This document shows positions 1 to 12,033 of a stretch of 64,000 bases of DNA, one piece after another. The translations under genes were made by a program, and so were the position numbers. Origin of the DNA: Sialis fuliginosa (taxonomy: Eukaryota > Arthropoda > Insecta > Megaloptera > Sialidae); NCBI GenBank assembly GCA_961205875.1, contig OY540812.1, positions 13,640,001-13,704,000 of the forward strand, in the 5' to 3' direction. The notes below the pieces were generated by a model, which was not told where the DNA came from, did no database searches, and worked only from the letters and a program-made list of their open reading frames with translations. Every line of letters begins with the position of its first letter. Position 1 is the first letter of the stretch.

Positions 1-260
1 TATGAAAATGACATTTTTCCCCAAAAATACCTACAATATGTGGTATTCTTATCATTATTTTGATGTCATAATGTTACCTACAAATTCACTGAACCAAGTT
101 TGGACCTGGATCTTACAGTTTTACAGTTGTAAATTTATCTAAATAATCCTCAAAGTGACTATTTTACTACCTACCCTATTCAATGAAACAGTCATAAATT
201 TTTTTTGTTTATAATTACATAATTTTATTATTAATGTTAATTTACATAATTTTGAAACGA

Positions 261-376
261 ATCATGTTTTTGACATTAGGACATTAGAAAACTAAATTCA
301 AATTCATATATTAAAAATTATTTAAAAAGATATTAAAGAACATGGAAGTCTTGTATAGTTCTCCATACCGATATTT
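261..376 (+). repeat. Dispersed repeat, copy 1
   Basis: ATCATGTTTTTGACATTAGG through TCTCCATACCGATATTTT closely matches 24733-24892, which has an extra insert of about 40 bp near its middle. Family unknown. Confidence 0.7.
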
Positions 377-1077
377 TATAAAAAGTATTAAAAAAAGAAA
401 TATTCAAATGTAACGAATCTTATTTTACTTTGATTAATGAATTAAAAATTAATATCAACAAGATATTCGTATTTTTAATAATTATTGATAATCTTCTTTC
501 GACGAGACTTATAAATAAAGTTGATATCGTCATCTCGTCCGATTTTAAAGCAATGTCGTCTTGGTTTCAATCTCAATCTCAATAATCAATTTTTTGTTTC
601 ATTGTGTCCCCCACTCCCTTACATGTATTTTAAAAATGTTATCTTTAAAATTTCTTGAAAGGTAAGACAATTTTCCAGTTATTTTGCGGAAACTAGTACC
701 TTCATACATTAGATTGTAATTTTTAAAAGATCTTATTTTTGAGATCTACATAGCTCTCTTTATATGTTATATCTCCAGGCCAAATGTTCGCTTTAGACTA
801 TATTTACTTTTTTACTTAATAAAATATCTTATCTGATTTCACAATGAAAGCTAACGATACCCAGCAACCCAGAAACATTCACGTCACTTAAACAATAACC
901 GTTATTACGTCGTTCACCCTTCGCACAGTATCAATGCAAAAGACCCGTCATTAGCCATTGTGTTATGTATGAAATCTTGTGCTCGATTATGACATTACAT
1001 CCATTAGATAGCGCGGCTATTGTGTTTTTCGTGTGTTAATTATAGGTAGATTCGGTGTGTTATTGGTTAGATGGTGT

Positions 1078-1130
1078 TAGTTGTATCGAGAAACCGTTAA
1101 TTGAATTATTAATTGTATGTGAACCGGTGC
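1078..1130 (+). repeat. Short dispersed duplicate, copy 1
   Basis: GTTGTATCGAGAAACCGTTA through TGTATGTGAACC is about 85% identical to 3034-3084. A small perfect hairpin (GTCTCAC, loop TTTAG, GTGAGAC) follows at 1140-1158. Confidence 0.6.
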
Positions 1131-1510
1131 CCGTTGGAGGTCTCACTTTAGGTGAGACACGTGACAGATCGGGTTTAGATTAGTTACTTTTGACAAGACA
1201 CACTGATCTGTGTTGGTTCTCAGATTAAGTAAATATGCCTACCACTATTCATATAGATGTAGACATATATTCTAGATCAAACGTCTTGGTTTGCAATGAG
1301 GGCGGATGCAGCTTTCAAGTCTATAAGGGTAATAAGAGCAGCGTTATAACATAATGAAAATTACAATATAATACATAAACATGTAGGTATCTATCAAAAT
1401 CATAGTGCACTATTTTTTTATTAAATTTATATATGGTTGCAAGATTAAACTACTGTACATATGGATGCTATTTCAGACATATACAATTATCTGCCCTTCT
1501 CTTTATATTA

Positions 1511-2343
1511 TACTAGCTGGGCCCACGCGGCTTCGCTCGCGTAGACTACGGAATTATTGTTTAGGATTTTTGAAAAATATAGTTTAATTAATTAAGTACA
1601 AACACGATTAGTTATTATTGTAATAATAATTTATCAATACCTAAATTACCTAACAAAAACGAATCAGAAGAAAAAAGTACAAATAATTTGTGTTCTGTTT
1701 AAATTTAAATGTTAATTATTGAAAACAAAATAAACACAAACGATCAGCCGAGGGACTCCGAATATCTACCGAGCGTACGCGAATCCAGTCTGATGTACTA
1801 CTCGCGTCGATGCGGCACGACACCATACATTTAAGATATTATCTTTATAAATATATTTTAAGATATTTTCTAAACTATACGACCAAATTGGATGCTGTAA
1901 ATGGCAAACTATATCTACATTAAGTACTTATGACGATGAAATCATTTATTTCGATAAGGATTAATGTTTTGCAGGTCATAAGTCCATGTAAACAAAACCC
2001 AAATATTTTATGTTTTCTTTGTAACATAAAAGCAGTCATTGTGGCTTAAATATAAAAGTTAGACATATCGTGTCGCTGACTTAATTGTAGAACTTTTGAT
2101 TCTACACAATTCTTTAATACATTATTTTGTTCTATATTGAACGGTTTAGGCAGCGTATTACAAAACAGCGCGCCGACGGCAAAATTTTTTCCGACTTGAT
2201 TTACTATTATCGTCACTGCTTTGTTGTTATGTTACCTAACGTAAAAAAATATAGCCTATAACCTGGCCAGAGAACGTACCTATGAATTAAAAAAAAAACT
2301 CGTAAATCGGATAAGTGGTTCTCGAGTGATAAGGTAACTAACG

Positions 2344-2377
<34 letters not shown>

Positions 2378-2405
2378 GAGACGTTGAGCTTTATATATAT
2401 TAAGG
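1511..2405 (+). mobile_element. RTE/SINE-like retroelement remnant
   Basis: It begins with ACTAGCTGGGCCCACGCGG, a head common in non-LTR repeats of Lepidoptera and aphids. It ends with AGTGGTTCTCGAGTGATAAG, the (ACAG)n microsatellite and a TTTATATATATTAAGG tail. The internal part 2165-2280 recurs in reverse at 22045-22145. No reverse transcriptase frame survives. That head and tail belong to one insertion is inferred from the usual order of these parts. Confidence 0.55.
2344..2376 (+). repeat. (ACAG)n microsatellite
   Basis: About eight uninterrupted ACAG units, followed by an AGAG variant. This is the usual 3' tail of RTE-like insect elements. Confidence 0.9.
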
Positions 2406-3033
2406 ATACGACAAATACCGACAAATATTTTTCTTGTAAATTTACAACTAGATTTAAAAATATTCGTTTTAAATTTCGTCCTTAGGTTTGTTCATTAACA
2501 CTATATGTACTAAAGAAGTTCTCACAAATTGCAGTTTATTGTTAATAAAAATTATCAAATGAAATTAATATAGTAGTAAAACTATCAAATGGATCCAATT
2601 TTCTCCAATTTGTTAATAATTTATAAGATGAAATTCAAAACGAATGGTAATTTTAAATCAAGTTTATTCACAAGAAAAATGTATTTTTGTAATTTGTCTT
2701 AATATTAACAGGAACGATAATATTTGCATGTCTGAAATAACTACTCTACACCCTGTACATATTTGTAATACATTTATATGCACAGTTTCACAAAAAAATA
2801 GGTATCTACAGTTTACACCTCTATCTTGATCAAAAAGGGCAATTAAAATCATAAGTGAAATTGTTATTAACGACTCCGATTGGTCAAACCTACAATTAAA
2901 TCTAAGCTGTAGATAACTATTGTTTCTAAAACTGGTCATAAATGAATCGTATTTTCATCTTTGGTATGTAATATTATTATTATGTATATATTATTTTTAC
3001 ATTTTATTTGAACAAACCGCACCTGGGTTAGAC

Positions 3034-3084
3034 GTTGTATAGAGAACCCGTTAATTGAATTGTTAATTGCATGTGAACAGATAT
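3034..3084 (+). repeat. Short dispersed duplicate, copy 2
   Basis: GTTGTATAGAGAACCCGTTA onward matches 1078-1130 in the same orientation, about 2 kb away. GC-rich text follows in both copies (GTCTCAC occurs in each) but then diverges. Confidence 0.6.
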
Positions 3085-3354
3085 AACGACCACACTCTTT
3101 ATTGTCTCACCGGGGTCGCGAACTTGTGGCTGTTATACGGCTTCGGGTAAATACACCCACACATGCTTACATATACCTTTATTAATCATACGTGTGTATA
3201 CAGTGGAGGTTCATGTTAAAATATATTAGAGGTTTGTAATATTTATACTTATGTATGTAAAATCTACCAAAATATTGTGAAATAAAAAACATTGTAAACC
3301 TATATTATAGAAAATTGAATGCTTTATAAAAAAGATTCTATAAAATTTTCACAT

Positions 3355-3600
3355 AACGTGTCGTTTTTGAGATATATTGAAAAAATAAATATTTTGGGAT
3401 GTCACCCCTTCCCCTTACACACGATTTGATGAATATCAATTCAGTGGTTCATGAGTTATGCGTGTGACAAGGATTCAGGGGACAGACACACGGATACACA
3501 CACAGATAGACATGGAACGAAAAGTGTTTGTCTTCACTTGAAACGGAAAGATCAATTTAAAATTTTTAAATCGGAGAACAATTTTTTTGTCTCATTCTAA
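3355..3600 (+). mobile_element. Retroelement 3' tail remnant
   Basis: GATATATTGAAAAAATAA, TCAGTGGTTCATGAGTTATG and a CAGACACACGGATACACACA run form the usual end of a LINE-type insect repeat. No coding frame remains. Confidence 0.45.
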
Positions 3601-5907
3601 AACGATCACAAAGCTTCTCGTATCTTTGATATTGTGAGGAAGCAATAAAAACTATTAAGAATATAACAATCAGTCACTGTTAAATTGCCTTAACAAGAGA
3701 GTAATTTTAGGTTCAAATTGACTAACTTTCAGAGCCGTACTTCGACATTTTGATACTCGAAGTGCAAAATCAATGCAACTCCTCCCCTTTCATACTTTTC
3801 TATTTAAGGTAATACATTTTTTTTCTGCTCAGAGCCACAAAACTTTAAACATCGTGATGCCTCTGTTCTTGCAAGGCCCCCAGCTAGCGTATCACGCTTC
3901 TGTTCATAAGTACGACTCTACTAATTGTATGTTGCTATGGCAATGTTCTATATCAAAGTGACAATAAAATTAAATCAAATAAAAAAATTATGAGAAATAA
4001 TTAATTTTAAAAATAACATAAACCTTTTTGTATTATAAATTATAATTGAAATATAATTAATTAAAGTAGTTATGTATATCTTTCTAACGAAACCAGGACT
4101 TCAATAACTCGTATGTTTGCTATATTAAGTGAAATCAAACATACATAAAACAATAAAATGATTGCAATTAGCGGTTTAATTAAACCACCACAGAAAATGG
4201 CAATCGATACTATAAATAACCGAGTTACACAATAATTGTATCCACATTACTATGCCTTTAGCGATTATTATATTAAGTATATAGTTTAATGAATACGAAT
4301 GACAACTATTACTAGCCTGACCTAGTAAACTGATTCTCACTGTATTAATTTTTTGTTATGCAAATTCGATTAATGAGATGTATCGGTTTGCCATTGCTTC
4401 GTTTAATTGCTTTTCGCGCGGATTGCTGTCAAGACTAAGTTTTTTTTCAACTTTAATTTTTTTCACTTTAATCATAATCAAAAGAAAACCAGTTGGAATG
4501 TTTATTAATATAAACAGAAAAAATTATAAAATGATAGTATTCCTTAAGTCAATTAATTTTTCTAGTTGATTCATAAAAAATACCTACATAATTTTATTTT
4601 TCAATCATCTTTTTTTAATTTAAGAAATTGGAAAATAGTTTAAAAGATACTATTTAATAAATGAATGGCTGAGAACATGTCACCCAAATTATTAGCACAA
4701 GATAATAAATTTTATTATTATATTATTAGGAAGATTCGTCGAATATGAAAAAAATAAATACCTAAATCAAAATTAGAAATCGATACTGATATTATTGATA
4801 TTGCAGGAAATATGTCTTAGTTATAAAACGAGATTAAAAAGTAATTAATATTAAATATGATATTAAAATATCAACGGCAATTAATATAATATTCCATTAA
4901 TGTTATTTTTTTTATATTTGAAAATATAACTTAATTTATTTTATTTTTGTTTTTAGTACTATTAAATATGTCAAATTTAATTATACATCTTTTATTTCAA
5001 TGATGTGTGAAAGTTTAAATAACTATATTCATTTATGTATTTGTATGACATAGATATCCTCACAAAAAAACTGAATTATAATTCATTAGTTATTGCAATC
5101 ACTATTCAATGGAATTAAGAATAAGTAATTATTATTCTCACTTTATTATTGTAAGTACAGTTTTTTATAGAAGATAAATTTGTCTTCTTAAAGTTAAATT
5201 ATACATTCAATAGGTGCTAATAAAAATTTTCGTGCCAAAGTAGATTAATATCCTTTAAATAACTTGGGACGCCCATGTTTATAGATATAAGTAGTTATCT
5301 TGTGGCTTGTATGCAGTAATATCCGTTTCACGAATATGTCTACAAGTTGTCAATACATAGTGTAATATTACATAATCTAACAATGTACAATATACACTCA
5401 TATTGCCACTGACATTCCGCACATACTGACCGAAATAACTAGTTATAATTATAATAAATATTCAAGTATTTACATATATGTATAACTACAATATAACAAA
5501 AGTATCATAACGTATGTACATGTACGCGTAATATACATAAAATTAACTCAATTATATTATGTGAGTCCAAACTGTCAACAATTGATCTTTTAACAGGTTT
5601 TCTTATTGTTCTATTAAATAAACAATTCGATGAATTGCCAAACCGACACGACAATAAACCATAACGTACAAAATGTTACAAAGAAAAAAAGTTTCACAAA
5701 GCAAGAAGAAATATATCGTTGTAAAAATAAATAATAACACAGTTAAATAATTTATTAAACAAGGATTATCTAAATCCAATGCAATTTTCCTCACATGAAA
5801 ATAATTTGTTTTTTTGTGAATGTACTTTTCGTAAAACGAGTTTTTTTTAATTTCCTTATATTCAATCACTTGTTTATTTATTATACAGCGGAGTCGCCTC
5901 ATAAAGA
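3601..5907. other. AT-rich non-coding stretch
   Basis: No exon with matching splice sites was found on either strand. The short open frames here are AT-driven. I see no repeat pair or hairpin worth naming. Confidence 0.5.
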
Positions 5908-7590
5908 AGGGTGACACGCGGAAATCAATAATGTCACCCCCCCTCCCTGTGTTAATTTTAAACGACAAAAAAAATCAGGGGTCTATTATAAATTGAGTGG
6001 TTGTAACCTTAAAAACTTAAAAAAAGTCAATTTACTATATTTTTTATACATATTACCTATACACAGAGAGAAAAGTCATGATAATTTTTATACAGAAAAT
6101 CTTAGAAAAATTACTGTGCTCTCTTATAATGCGTGCGCAATCGACGATACAAGTAAAAAATATTTATACGTCCATATAAAAATTATCAGTGCTTACATTA
6201 TATAAATTGCTTTTTTATCACGGTAGAAATTACGGTGCTAGCATGGTAATATTTGGAACGCTGTATCAGAAAACTGCCTTACCGGCCTTACCGATTCAGT
6301 AAAATTTCTATAGCTTATTTTTTTTTTTTCAAACAGAAAGGTAAAAACAATAAAAAGCAATTTCATTTTAAGAAAGTTATCGATTTATTTATATAATATA
6401 CATTGTTTTGAATTTTACAACTAATAATAGTTTACAAATATAGTTGTAGAACAATTTACATAAAGATATGACAACCAATACATGTGCAAAGAGACCGATT
6501 CACAGAACAAATTAAATATAAAATAACGTATTTTCAATATCTAAAATCTAAACTAACCTATATCTGTCAAAACTTATTTTACAAATAAAACTTCTAAAAA
6601 TAACACATTAAAACCGAACAAAACATTATTGTAAAACATTTATCACCCACATTCATTTAAAATTCGCACAAAACAATAATTTTAATAAAATAAAAACAAT
6701 CATAGCCATTTTAAATCTAAATATGCTACACGTCCCGCTTTAAATATTATTCACACTAAAAACAATTTTGAATATAAATTAAAATATAATACTTTAAAAT
6801 CACGATAACATAGAAAAATATCTTTAAAATAGAAAACACTACACAATTACAATATGTACTTTTAAAACAAATATACATTCTAAATATGTATGTAACTGTC
6901 AGCTTATAGGCCGTCGGAAGATCGAAAATAGCCGACTGTACTCGAACCTTACTACCTTGTTTATGCTGATAGTAAAATTTGCTTTATATCCTAACTTTCT
7001 ATTAAGATATATCGAAAACCATAAATCTGAGATCTAGACATGATGCGTATGATTTTTAGAGAATCGTTTTACAAACAAAATAAAACCATACATACATCTC
7101 CACGATAAACAGTTAATGAGATATCACATTTTTAGTTTTTGTGTTTTCAACATAATTGGTATCTTCTGTCTTTTTCTTTCTTTCTGCTTTTGCCAGATAT
7201 CTTTGAAATATCATTGAATTTTATAAGTCAGTATTGTAAAATTTATCAGACCGCCTAATAATTTACATCAACTTAAATAGCATTTTTTTAAAGAAAAACA
7301 ATTAAAAAATACAAATTTGTCGAGATAGGAACTTTTTACTGTGCTGTTTTATAAATTTCGCTGGCCTGTATTTAAAAAAATACTATTGTGTCCTTTACTT
7401 TTTATATTATGAATTTTAATTTTTCTTATTTTACCGTATAAAATTGACCATATTCGACTTTCGCACATCGTTTATAGTGCAGAGCACAGTAATTTTTCTA
7501 AGATTTTTCTCTCCGTGTATAAACCTTTAAATAACCCTCCAATAAGAGGTTAATATGCTTTTTTTGACATGAAACGCGGGTGTCACTCCC
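5908..7590. mobile_element. Terminal-inverted-repeat element, about 1.7 kb, non-coding
   Basis: The left end GGGTGACACGCGG and the right end CGCGGGTGTCACTCCC face each other. Further in, TCTTAGAAAAATTACTGTGC (about 6100) matches the reverse of GCACAGTAATTTTTCTAAGA (about 7484), and ACACAGAGAGAAAA matches the reverse of TTTTCTCTCCGTGTAT. The left inner repeat carries an insertion of about 24 bp. No transposase is visible, so this is a non-autonomous DNA element. Exact ends and target duplication are unresolved. Confidence 0.5.
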
Positions 7591-7760
7591 TTGAGGATTT
7601 TACTTAAAGTGGTCCCCCCTAATGACGCCATTGTGTACTTTTTTTAAAAGGTGCCAGATAGTCGTATAATGTTTCTATGAATTTTTAGTAAGGAAGTTTC
7701 ATATAATTGTGTCATCGACATATAGTTCAGTAATTTTAGATATTAATGCACCCAATCTGG

Positions 7761-7860
7761 GAAAAAAATAGCAGTTAGCTGAATTTTTGTATACACCTTC
7801 GTTATTTATAACACTGTAACGAAGATGTATACAAAAATTCAGCTAACTGCTATTTTTTTC
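7761..7860. repeat. Foldback: 44-bp arms, 12-nt spacer
   Basis: Arms 7761-7804 and 7817-7860 are complementary at 43 of 44 positions, with core TAGCAGTTAGCTGAATTTTT. It sits 65 bp past the donor of exon 7926-7997, inside the next intron of the minus-strand gene, so its RNA would form a long hairpin in the pre-mRNA. Confidence 0.85.
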
Positions 7861-7925
7861 GCAGTTGAAATCTAAAATTTAAAAAAAAATATTTTCAATT
7901 GCGAATAATAAAAAAAAATACTCAC

Positions 7926-7997
7926 CGGACTTTGAGGAGGCGAGGCGGGACAACTTCTAGGTTCGATTTCCGGCAAAGGTCGTTCAGATTTGCGCAT
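7926..7997 (-). CDS. Internal exon, Pro/Ser-rich peptide (unidentified)
   Basis: On the - strand, TTTTTATTACAG|ATG and CCG|GTGAGTA enclose 72 bp, exactly 24 codons in phase 0. The peptide is MRKSERPLPEIEPRS followed by a CPASPPQSP tail, the kind of disordered proline/serine segment that often follows or links structured domains. The region is clearly GC-richer than its surroundings. The first codon being ATG is probably chance, because a good acceptor sits directly before it. Strand and phase agree with the two coiled-coil exons at 54-56 kb, so I infer the same gene, but I cannot exclude a second gene. The transcript must continue below position 1, since there is no stop and no further exon in 1-7900. 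Confidence 0.65.
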
Positions 7998-8977
7998 CTG
8001 TAATAAAAATAAATATATATAATTTACTGCTATGTATAAATTATTACCTATGGACAAAATATGTTCATTAGCAGATTAATATAATAACGTCTATATTAAT
8101 ATTAACTGTATTTCATTTTAACCGTATTTAAGAAATGTTATACACATATGTATAATCTTTTGTGCAGATGGTGCATAATTTATGTATGTATAATATACAA
8201 ATAGTTAATAATTATTTAAAAGCTGAATTATGTTATATAATACAAGAAAACTCTTTTCATACATTGGAATTAATTTTAAAAAACATCGCTTCCCTATATG
8301 TGCATTAAATGCATATTATTATACTAATATGCACGTAGATAGAGGAACTTAATATTTTTATAAAAAATGTATTTTAATAGAATTCTACTATTACTATTTT
8401 ACTTAGATACTAGATTCTTAGATTTTTTTTTAATATACAAAGTGTAAAAATATAATAGGTGGAGAGTTGTTACTGGACAATTGGACAATTTAAAGCAGCA
8501 TTCTAAATTACGTATTTTCGTAATACTTGAAAGTTAAAAAATCAATGATAAATAGCTAACATTAATATATGCAGACATTTTCTTCTGTATATTTTCAAGA
8601 ACACATATCTATTGTTCGAACTTCAATACATTTGATTAATTACAAATACCCAATAAAACTGTCTGTGAATAACATTCGCATATATTTTCATATTTTCCAT
8701 TCTCTGTGTTTTCAAATCCACTCATATTTTAGTATCAAGACATTTCCCATGGAATTGAATAGCGAGATTTCAAAATAACATTGCAGAGACACGATTTAAG
8801 TGATATTGTTTTTGTTTTAAATTACAAACAGTAATACATTGAAAATACGACATACTGAAATTTTAATGAATGATGTCTATTAGAAAATAAAATTGTCTTT
8901 TTTTTATTGTATTTTTTCTATTTAATATAATAGTAAGGAATGAACTTATATTATATGATAGAAAATTTTATTTTATT

Positions 8978-9130
8978 TAGGGTTCCGTAGAAAATTAGGA
9001 ACTAGTAGGAACCCTTATAGCTTCGCTCTGTTTGTCCGTCTATATAAATTTTATACAGATTAAGATGAAATTTGGTATACGGGCAAAGATTGATAACCCA
9101 AAAACAGAAATGATGAGATTAAAAAAAAAT
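8978..9130 (+). mobile_element. Insect dispersed repeat fragment
   Basis: AGGGTTCCGTAG...GGAACCCTTATAGCTTCGC followed by TTTGTCCGTCT is a wording common at the ends of dispersed elements in Lepidoptera and Hemiptera. GGGTTCC and GGAACCC can form a short hairpin. Confidence 0.5.
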
Positions 9131-11262
9131 TTTTTTTGGACCTTCTCATGGACTGAAAAGTATATTCAAAATTTTTTTCACACCCCATTCTTTAGATAGG
9201 TCTCTGAAAATACAACAAAAAATATCTCAATACTTTTTGATTTTAACCTTTCAGTCGCGATATATTTGTATTTCAATGTCGTTATCAGAGCGTCATTCCC
9301 CTCTAAATTCTAAACTGTCGATGCAAAAAATCTTAAACAATTCCAGAATGTATATTTTAATTAGTACTTTCAATGAAAATTATAACGAATAATGTAGCAA
9401 AAATAGTTTATGAAAAATTTTGAAATAACTCTTTTTTTTATAAATGAATGACTACGAAACGTTATCATTTGCGTACCCAACACGCACTTGGCCGTTTTAT
9501 TCATATATATTTTTATTTACTTAATCATATTGTAAGTACCTAAAAGGATGTAAATTACGTTTGATAAATAATGAAATTTAATTCATGTAACCTTTATTTG
9601 ATAAAATCGTGATTTGTGTGCACGACGTGAACTTAAAAATAAACGTGTATTGTCATCAAAGGTCTTCTTGACACAATACTTTTTTCAAAATTCAAAGATC
9701 TTGCAAAATACAATATTTTTATTATGATAATTGAATACATCTTGATTTCTAGGTATAAGCCATATCTTCTTGGTCGTTTCATTTTGAATTATTTAATAAC
9801 ATGCAGAGTTGATATAGTAATTATTAAATATGAATTTCAATACAAAAATAAAAGACACTGTTAAGAAGCCTAGACATATAAAATGATTCATAAAAGAAAT
9901 TTTTTCATCATACAACCAGGTGGGTCTTTTTCGCGGGCGGTGAGTTTATTTTAGATACTTATTTTCAATTCAAACGGTTATAAATAATGCGGTTAAAATA
10001 AATTGGCTGGTCAACCACAATCATTAAGGTTGTTTTCGTGACTAAACGCCTAAACACTTTACAACTAACTTACAATTAGTATTTTATCCGTAATGACATT
10101 TGGTAATAAAATAAATAACAAATATTCAATTGAATAGATTTCAAAATAAGGATTGCACGAATTGAAATGAACAATTGAATTATCTGTCTGGAATTAATTG
10201 ATACCGAAAACTTATAAAATCTTGTTTTAAGGCAACTTGCAATCAATACAATATTTTATAATTTTTAATTAAGATTCCACAAGAAAATGATTTAGATCTA
10301 AATGTTTGAGATGTTTTGGAAATAATGCAACAAATGCATCGACGTTTTATGTAAAAGTAAAGCTATTTAATTATTGCTATTATTGTAGAACGTAGTTAAT
10401 TATTGTAGATTTTCTCACACCTTCACATAACCCTCGTATACGTTATTAAAAAAACAAATATATTTCTACGCAAGGTTTAAGAATCGAATCTTCGAAAGTA
10501 TAATATATCTGTCAAGAACATTAATATAAATATATACAGGAAGGTGTTGTAACTAATCAGCTGTCATTCTTAAATGGATGCAGTTATTGAAAAAAAACAA
10601 CAAAAATTGCGTTTAAAAGAGGAGAGTCTGCACTTATGTATATTCTAACATAGCTATATAGAAGCTAGTAGGTACGTGCGCGTCAAAATGAATAATCTGA
10701 TTTTTACTCTCGAAAAGTGCTTCTTTTGGAGAGGAAAAGTGTATGGCAGTTCTTGTAGAGGATTTCGTATTAAATACGGAAAACATAAAGTTAAGAGTGA
10801 AACCACACTAAAAAGATTATAACTAAATTGTAAAATGATTTATTCAAAATTGCATCTATGAGAATATATCTAGTTATGGAATATACCATTAATCTTTAGC
10901 TTCTTTTGCAAACACTACCTGCATATTTAATATTATCTCATACACACATCTAATTATATATTTTAATTTGCAATGCGGTACCAGGAAAGAATTCACTTCT
11001 TTCAAAATTAGATGGCTAAATATCCAATACGTAATTCTAATAATATTTACTGTTACTTTTTAAGTCGTAAAGTATGTATTTTTAATATATGAACTTTTGC
11101 ATACTTAACGTTTCATAATAACTTTCAAATAACAATTGATTGAACTGTTGCTAAATCGATTATGATAGATAATATAATTAAGAAGGCATCTGGTATACGT
11201 TGCGACCAGTGGCGGTCATTATATTATATATAAATTTATTTATATATTAATATTAATTAAAA
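9131..11262. other. AT-rich non-coding stretch
   Basis: Nothing recognisable. A CAGTGGCGGTC string at 11215 resembles a hAT end, but no partner or target duplication was found. Confidence 0.4.
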
Positions 11263-11270
11263 CATATATC

Positions 11271-12025
11271 CAGGGACGTATTTCTAAATTTTGCGCCCTG
11301 GGCGAATATGGTCGGCCGCCCCAGTATATATTTTTTTAATATCAAAAACTTAGTATAAACAAATGTTTAGCAATGAGTGATTTCAGGATAAATTATTTGA
11401 AAGCAAGGATTATTAGAAATAAGATAGTTCGCGTGATTATTTTGCCGAGAGCAAATTTTGTCTGTGTATTGTAGTATAGTCCAGGCTGTGGAGGATAAAA
11501 CAGGTTATTTTAAGGTACAGTTTTGCTATTCACAGGATTTGTTACAAAATTGGTTTATAATAATATCCTAAGTTTTATCTGATTTTGGTTGTCTGCGTCA
11601 TGAGTAAACCATGGTTCAGTTACAAAATTCTTCAGATTTTCTGATTTTTGTTAAATACCGGTCTAAATAAGTATTATACAAAAAAAAGTTTCAAATAAAA
11701 GTTGTTCGTTATAAAATTCCCTACAACCTCCATTTGAAAAAAATGTATATTAAAACATAAACAAACAAATAAAATTTTCATTCGATATTTTACGAAGTAA
11801 GAGTCGAATCCAGATTAAAAAATACGCTATTTTCATTGCGTTCGATATTTTAGGGAATAAAACTTAGTTACTTACTTATTACACATATTTATGTAACTCG
11901 TACGTACAGAATATCATAAAAATTTTAAATGAATAATGAACAGACTTGCGTGATTTTATTGTACCAAAATATTTTTTTATACGCCGCCCTCCGGCCGCCT
12001 ACGCCCTTATGGAAATACGTCCCTG
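11271..12025. mobile_element. Non-autonomous hAT element, 755 bp
   Basis: Termini CAGGGACGTATTT / AAATACGTCCCTG are perfect 13-bp inverted repeats. Both sides carry the identical 8-bp duplication CATATATC (11263-11270 and 12026-12033), which is diagnostic for the hAT superfamily. There is no transposase frame. Confidence 0.9.
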
Positions 12026-12033
12026 CATATATC

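Noticed and set aside
5603..5968. 121-codon open frame on the - strand
   Set aside because: AT-driven composition, partly overlapping the end of the 5908-7590 element; no domain.
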